From contig JAODAV010000008.1 of NCBI GenBank assembly GCA_025463605.1, positions 347,568 to 411,567 on the forward strand: a stretch of DNA of 64,000 bases, written 5' to 3'. The translations under genes were made by a program, and so were the position numbers. Source of the DNA: Rhodoglobus sp. (GTDB lineage: Bacteria > Actinomycetota > Actinomycetes > Actinomycetales > Microbacteriaceae). Under the pieces are notes generated by a model that made no database searches, was not told where the DNA came from, and saw nothing but the letters and a program-made list of their open reading frames with translations. Below, piece by piece: positions 59,663 to 64,000 of the stretch (the stretch's first letter is position 1; each line of letters opens with the position of its first letter).

Positions 59663-60970
59663 CTAGCTCGCGCGTGCCTTCGCCCGGGCACGAGGCACGA
59701 TCGCAATCCACGAGCCGCGTCGTGGCGTCACCGTGACTTTGAGCTGCCCGCTGTGCGCGAGCACGAGGGCGATGACCGCCGCGGCTACGGCCGGCACTGC
59801 GCCCGAGATGACCATCGCGGTGCGGGGACCGAAGTGCTCCGCGAGCCAGCCGATGAGCGGGCCGCCGATGGCCTGTCCACCCACGATGACCATGACCCAG
59901 AACGATACGACCCTGCCGCGAATCGCGAGATTCGACGACAACTGCACCATCGTCTCGGCGGCCGTCGAGTACAGGAGCCGGCTCAACCCGATGCTGACGA
60001 GCAGCACGAGAAACATCGGGTAGAACGGAGCCAGTCCCGCGAGGGCCTGCAGCAGCCCGTAGAGCATCGCGCCGAACACGATCGTGCGCAGTCGGATGCT
60101 CGAGCGCCTGGTGGAGACGAGGGCACCGGTGAACGCGCCCACCGCGACGAGGGAGTTGTAGAGTCCGTAGCCGGTCGCACCCGTGTCGTACGCGCGGTCG
60201 GCCATGCCCGCGAGGAGGGCCGGCAGCGGCATCCCGAAGATGGCCACGATGCCGACCATGACCATGCTCCAGAAGATCGCGGGCTTGCCGAGGATGTATC
60301 GGGCCGCCTCACGGATCTGCCCCTTCGATCTCGGTGCAGTCGGGGCGACGAGCAGCTCGGCCGAGCGAATGAGGATGAGCGCGACGAGGGCGATCAGCGA
60401 CGCGACGACGTTGGCCGCGATCGCCCAGCCCGACCCCACGACGCCGATGAGCACGCCGCTGATCGCCGGCCCGACAAGGGCGCCAAGGTGGAAGATCGAC
60501 GCGTTGACGCTGATCGCGTTGCGCAAGTGCCGCGGACCGACCATCTCGCTCACGAACACCGATCGCGCGGGTGCGTCGAAGGTCTGCAGGATGCCCACGC
60601 CGAGCACGAGCGCATAGACCGCCCACAGCTGGGCGACGCCCGTGAGCGCGAGGACGGCCAGCACGAGATTGAGTGCCGCGACCGCCGATCCGCACACGAT
60701 CATCACGGCGCGCTTGGGAAGGCGATCGGCGATGACTCCCGCCCAGGTGCCGAGAAAGAGGGTCGGCAGAAACTGGAGCGCGATCGTGAGCCCGACCAGT
60801 GCGACGCTCCCGGTGATCTCGAGCACGAGCCAGTCGACAGCGATGCGCTGCATCCAACCCGCCGTGTTGGAGATGAACTGCGCAATGATGTAAAGACGGT
60901 AGTTGTGGATGCGCAGAGCCGCGAAGGTGTCTTTCCAGTGCGGGCGCTCCATCGCGATAGCGATGGGCAT
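59663..60970 (-). CDS. MFS transporter (MFS_3/EntS-like)
   Basis: FAALRIHNYRLYIIAQFISNTAGWMQRIAVDWLVLEITGS...LGTWAGVIADRLPKR...FDAPARSVFVSEMVG. Confidence 0.93.
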   Translation of the reverse strand: MPIAIAMERPHWKDTFAALRIHNYRLYIIAQFISNTAGWMQRIAVDWLVLEITGSVALVGLTIALQFLPTLFLGTWAGVIADRLPKRAVMIVCGSAVAALNLVLAVLALTGVAQLWAVYALVLGVGILQTFDAPARSVFVSEMVGPRHLRNAISVNASIFHLGALVGPAISGVLIGVVGSGWAIAANVVASLIALVALILIRSAELLVAPTAPRSKGQIREAARYILGKPAIFWSMVMVGIVAIFGMPLPALLAGMADRAYDTGATGYGLYNSLVAVGAFTGALVSTRRSSIRLRTIVFGAMLYGLLQALAGLAPFYPMFLVLLVSIGLSRLLYSTAAETMVQLSSNLAIRGRVVSFWVMVIVGGQAIGGPLIGWLAEHFGPRTAMVISGAVPAVAAAVIALVLAHSGQLKVTVTPRRGSWIAIVPRARAKARAS

Positions 60971-61078
60971 TGTGGCCGGAGAAGGGTCCGGAGTCGCTGC
61001 CACGACTTCAACGGTATGCCCGCCCGGTCTATACCATTGACTAATCGAGCCTATAAGTAGGATCACGTTCCGTAATAA

Positions 61079-61957
61079 GTGATCGAGGAAGGGGCGCGAC
61101 CGGTGTTCGATGCCGTTCTGCTGAGGACCTTCGTCGCGGTCGCCGAGAACCTGAGCTTCACGCAAGCGGCTGCGCAATTGCAACTCAGCCAGCCGACCGT
61201 GAGCCAGCACGTGCGCAAACTCGAACTCGCGGCGGGGCGCACACTCGTAGCCCGTGACACCAGGGCCGTGTCACTCACCGACAACGGCGACGCCATGCTG
61301 GGGTTCGCGAGAACCATCCTCGCGGCGCACGACCAGGCCGCGAGCTACTTCACCGGCTCGGCAATGCGGGGAAGACTGCGGTTCGGCTCGGCGGATGACC
61401 TCGCGCTCACTCAGCTGCCGGGCATCCTTCGCGATTTTCGCCAGCTCTACCCGCAGATCAATCTCGAGCTCACGGTAAGCCAGAGCGGGACCCTCCTGCG
61501 GCGCCTACAGGCCGGACAGCTCGACCTCGTCTTCATCAAACAGGACCCGGGCGGTTCTGAGGGCCGGCTCGTGCGCCGCGACCGCATGGTGTGGGTGGGG
61601 CATCGCAGCGTACGGCTCGACCCCGAGCAGCCCGTGCCGGTGATCGCCTACCAGGCGCCGAGCCTGAGTCGGGAGTACGCGATCCGTTCCCTCGAGGCGG
61701 TCGGCCGCACGTGGCGCATCACGTGCAACGTCAAGGAGGTCAACGGGGTGCTCGCGGCCGTGCGCGCCGGAATCGGGATCGCCGTCTTTCCGCAATCGCT
61801 CATTCCCGGGGATCTCACGGAGGTGTCGGCGGCGTTCTCCCTACCGGAGCTGGGTGACGTGGACTTTTCGCTCGTCGACAACCCGGGTGCGGTGCGCGAG
61901 CCCGTCGAGGCGCTCGCGGCCGCGATCATGAGCCGCCCGGTGCAGCGCGAAACGTGA
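61079..61957 (+). CDS. LysR family transcriptional regulator
   Basis: LLRTFVAVAENLSFTQAAAQLQLSQPTVSQHVRKLELAAGRTLVARDTRAVSLTDNG; start may be GTG about 61103. Confidence 0.94.
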   Translation: MIEEGARPVFDAVLLRTFVAVAENLSFTQAAAQLQLSQPTVSQHVRKLELAAGRTLVARDTRAVSLTDNGDAMLGFARTILAAHDQAASYFTGSAMRGRLRFGSADDLALTQLPGILRDFRQLYPQINLELTVSQSGTLLRRLQAGQLDLVFIKQDPGGSEGRLVRRDRMVWVGHRSVRLDPEQPVPVIAYQAPSLSREYAIRSLEAVGRTWRITCNVKEVNGVLAAVRAGIGIAVFPQSLIPGDLTEVSAAFSLPELGDVDFSLVDNPGAVREPVEALAAAIMSRPVQRET

Positions 61958-61973
61958 TCGACAGCACGTACCG

Positions 61974-64000
61974 CTAGGCGAATGCGCTCCGCCAGCGTTC
62001 GAGTAGCTCCTGCTCGTCGAACAACCGCTCCGGCCTGATGATCGCGTCGTCGGCGACGTAGTAGAAGACCGCGTCGATCGACACGGGGTCGATGCCCTTC
62101 CACGTCGCGTAGGCGAGCCGGTAGAGCGCGAGCTGCAGTTGCTTCTCCTCGAGGTCCTGCGCGTCTTTCGGCGCCCGGCCGGTCTTCCAATCGACGATCT
62201 CGAATCGGTCCGCATCCTCGAGGGAATACACGGCGTCGATCTTGCAGATCACGATGCGCCCGTCGAACGGGAGGTGGATCTCGCGCTCGACGTCCACCGG
62301 CCGGCGCCCCGCCCAGGGGCTCGCCTCGAAGGTCGCCTGCAGCTCGGCGAGAGCGGCGGCATCCACGTAGTCGTCGGCGTCTGTCTCGCCGCGCAGGGCG
62401 TCGAGCTCTTCGCTGTCGCCGCCCGCCCCGTAACGGTTCTCGACCCACGCGTGGAAGAGGGTGCCGAGTTGGGTCGCCCGGTACGGTCGCTCGGGCATCG
62501 GTCGCCGCAGCGACGACGCCACGGAACCGGGGTCGGTCACGAAGTCCTTGAATCTCGACGCCGGCACGCGCACGGGCAGCGGGATGAACTCGCTCGCGCC
62601 GAGGCGCCGACGCCGCTCCTCGATCAGGAGTTCGAGCTCGCGGGCCCAGGGGCCGACGAGCGCGGGCCGCGCGGCGCGCACTGCTTCGGCCGCTGCCTCG
62701 ACCGACTCGCGCCGGGCCCCCAGGGGGTCGAGGGGCCAGTGGATGATCTCCAGGTCGTCGCCGAGCGGGTTCGCGTCGAACGCAGAGGCGGCGGGCTGCT
62801 CGTCGACCACTCCCGCTGCCGCGAGATCCCGCAGGAACACGCTCGGCAGCCGCGGCGCGACCTGCGTCGCCCAGAACGAGCCGCTGAGCAGCAGGCTGTC
62901 ACGAGCGCGCGTGACGGCGACATAGGCGAGCCGACGCTCCTCGTCGTCGAGGTGCGCGCGAACTCGGGTCTTGAAGTCCTTGACCGCGGAATCGAGCTCC
63001 TTGCGAGTCGTCACCGCCTCCCACGCGAGATGCGGGAGATCAGAGACATCCCCCCGGAACGGCCACGGCAGCTCGCCGAAGCGCAGCCAGCCGCCCGTGC
63101 CGTCGACCGGCTTGGCGGGAAGCTCGTCGACCACGAGCCGCGGCACGGCGACGGCATCCCATTCGAGGCCCTTCGCGCCGTGGATCGTGAGTACCTGCAC
63201 GGTGCCCGGCTCGGGGTCTTCGGGGCGAGGGGCGAGGTCTTCCCGCAATTCGGCCTCGCGCAGCCAGCTGAGAAAACCGCCGAGGTTGGCGCGATCATCG
63301 ATCGCGAGGTAGCCCGTGAGTGCGTCGAAGAAGGCCTCCGTCGGCGAGGTGCCGAGCGGCCGCGCCTCGTTGGCGGCGACCTCGATGTCGAGCTGCAGTT
63401 CGTGGATGACGTACGAGACGAAGTCTGGAAGGTCGAGTCCCGTGCGCGAACGCAGTCTCGCAATCACGCGACCCGCATCCCGCATTCGAGCAAGGCCCGT
63501 CTCGCTGATGGTGGACAGCGCAGCGTGTCCGTCGGGCGCCGTGGAGAGGAAGTCGAGCGCGTCGACGATCGAACCCGCGTCTCCATCGGCGACCGAGGAC
63601 TTCAGCAGTTCGCGTACGTCATCATCGAGTGGCTGCTGGCGCAGGTCGCGTGCCTGCAACCACGACGACAGGCGATGCAGCGCATGCAGGTCTTGCACAC
63701 CGATGCGCCAGCGCGAACCGGAGAGCAGCCGCAGCAGCTCGACGCCCGCGCTCGCGTCGTCGACGACCGAGAGTGCGGCGACGAGGTCGGCGATCTCCGG
63801 TTCCGCCATGAGTCCGCCGATGCCGAGCACGTGGTACGGGATGCCCCGCTCGCGGAGCGCCGCGAGGAAGTACGGCTGGGTCTTGCGGGCGCGCATGAGC
63901 AGCGCCGCCGAGCGGCGCTTGCCCGAAGGTGCGAGCTCGCGGGCGAGTTCGCGCTCGAGCCACTCCGCGACGGCCGCCGCTTCCTCCGCGACGGACTCGC
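61974..64000 (-). CDS. UvrD/AddA-AdnB-type helicase-nuclease, C-terminal part (5' truncated by window)
   Basis: VLTIHGAKGLEWDAVAVPRL; C-terminal PD-(D/E)XK RIVICKIDAVYSLEDADRFEIVDWKTGRAPKDAQDLEEKQLQLALYRLAYA; frame open to window end. Confidence 0.92.
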   Translation of the reverse strand, partial: ESVAEEAAAVAEWLERELARELAPSGKRRSAALLMRARKTQPYFLAALRERGIPYHVLGIGGLMAEPEIADLVAALSVVDDASAGVELLRLLSGSRWRIGVQDLHALHRLSSWLQARDLRQQPLDDDVRELLKSSVADGDAGSIVDALDFLSTAPDGHAALSTISETGLARMRDAGRVIARLRSRTGLDLPDFVSYVIHELQLDIEVAANEARPLGTSPTEAFFDALTGYLAIDDRANLGGFLSWLREAELREDLAPRPEDPEPGTVQVLTIHGAKGLEWDAVAVPRLVVDELPAKPVDGTGGWLRFGELPWPFRGDVSDLPHLAWEAVTTRKELDSAVKDFKTRVRAHLDDEERRLAYVAVTRARDSLLLSGSFWATQVAPRLPSVFLRDLAAAGVVDEQPAASAFDANPLGDDLEIIHWPLDPLGARRESVEAAAEAVRAARPALVGPWARELELLIEERRRRLGASEFIPLPVRVPASRFKDFVTDPGSVASSLRRPMPERPYRATQLGTLFHAWVENRYGAGGDSEELDALRGETDADDYVDAAALAELQATFEASPWAGRRPVDVEREIHLPFDGRIVICKIDAVYSLEDADRFEIVDWKTGRAPKDAQDLEEKQLQLALYRLAYATWKGIDPVSIDAVFYYVADDAIIRPERLFDEQELLERWRSAFA

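Noticed and set aside
60971-61078. LysR box in the MFS/LysR intergenic region
   Set aside because: AT-rich and plausible, but no clear T-N11-A palindrome could be defined by eye.

Overview
This is a 64-kb high-GC actinobacterial chromosomal segment, most like Microbacteriaceae by gene content and style. It is mostly densely packed housekeeping and envelope genes: mntH/mntR, rph/rdgB/murI/pncB, a teichoic-acid-like glycopolymer cluster at about 12.8-20.9 kb, HtrA protease, a two-component cluster with a response-regulator/PIG-L deacetylase fusion, nadE, UPF0182, and two UvrD-type helicases. The main accessory block is at about 31.1-46.8 kb. It is a putative aromatic amine/acid catabolic locus with HpaE-, HpaD- and HpaG/FAH-like proteins, ferredoxin, ferredoxin reductase, P450, a PLP decarboxylase, a GATase, a GS-like ligase, an acetoacetate-decarboxylase-like protein, an APC permease, ALDH and a MarR regulator. 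Its promoters share an 18-bp operator-like inverted repeat (5-8-5 layout). Other observations: one base at position 32500 removes both the FAH stop codon and the ferredoxin start codon in what looks like a GTGA overlap; a likely leaderless mntH has a perfect palindrome over its start; a degenerate APH-fold pseudokinase; a NudC without its zinc ribbon; and a decayed tandem duplication of the tRNA-fMet 3' end plus terminator. All family assignments come from reading translated motifs by eye; no database search was run.
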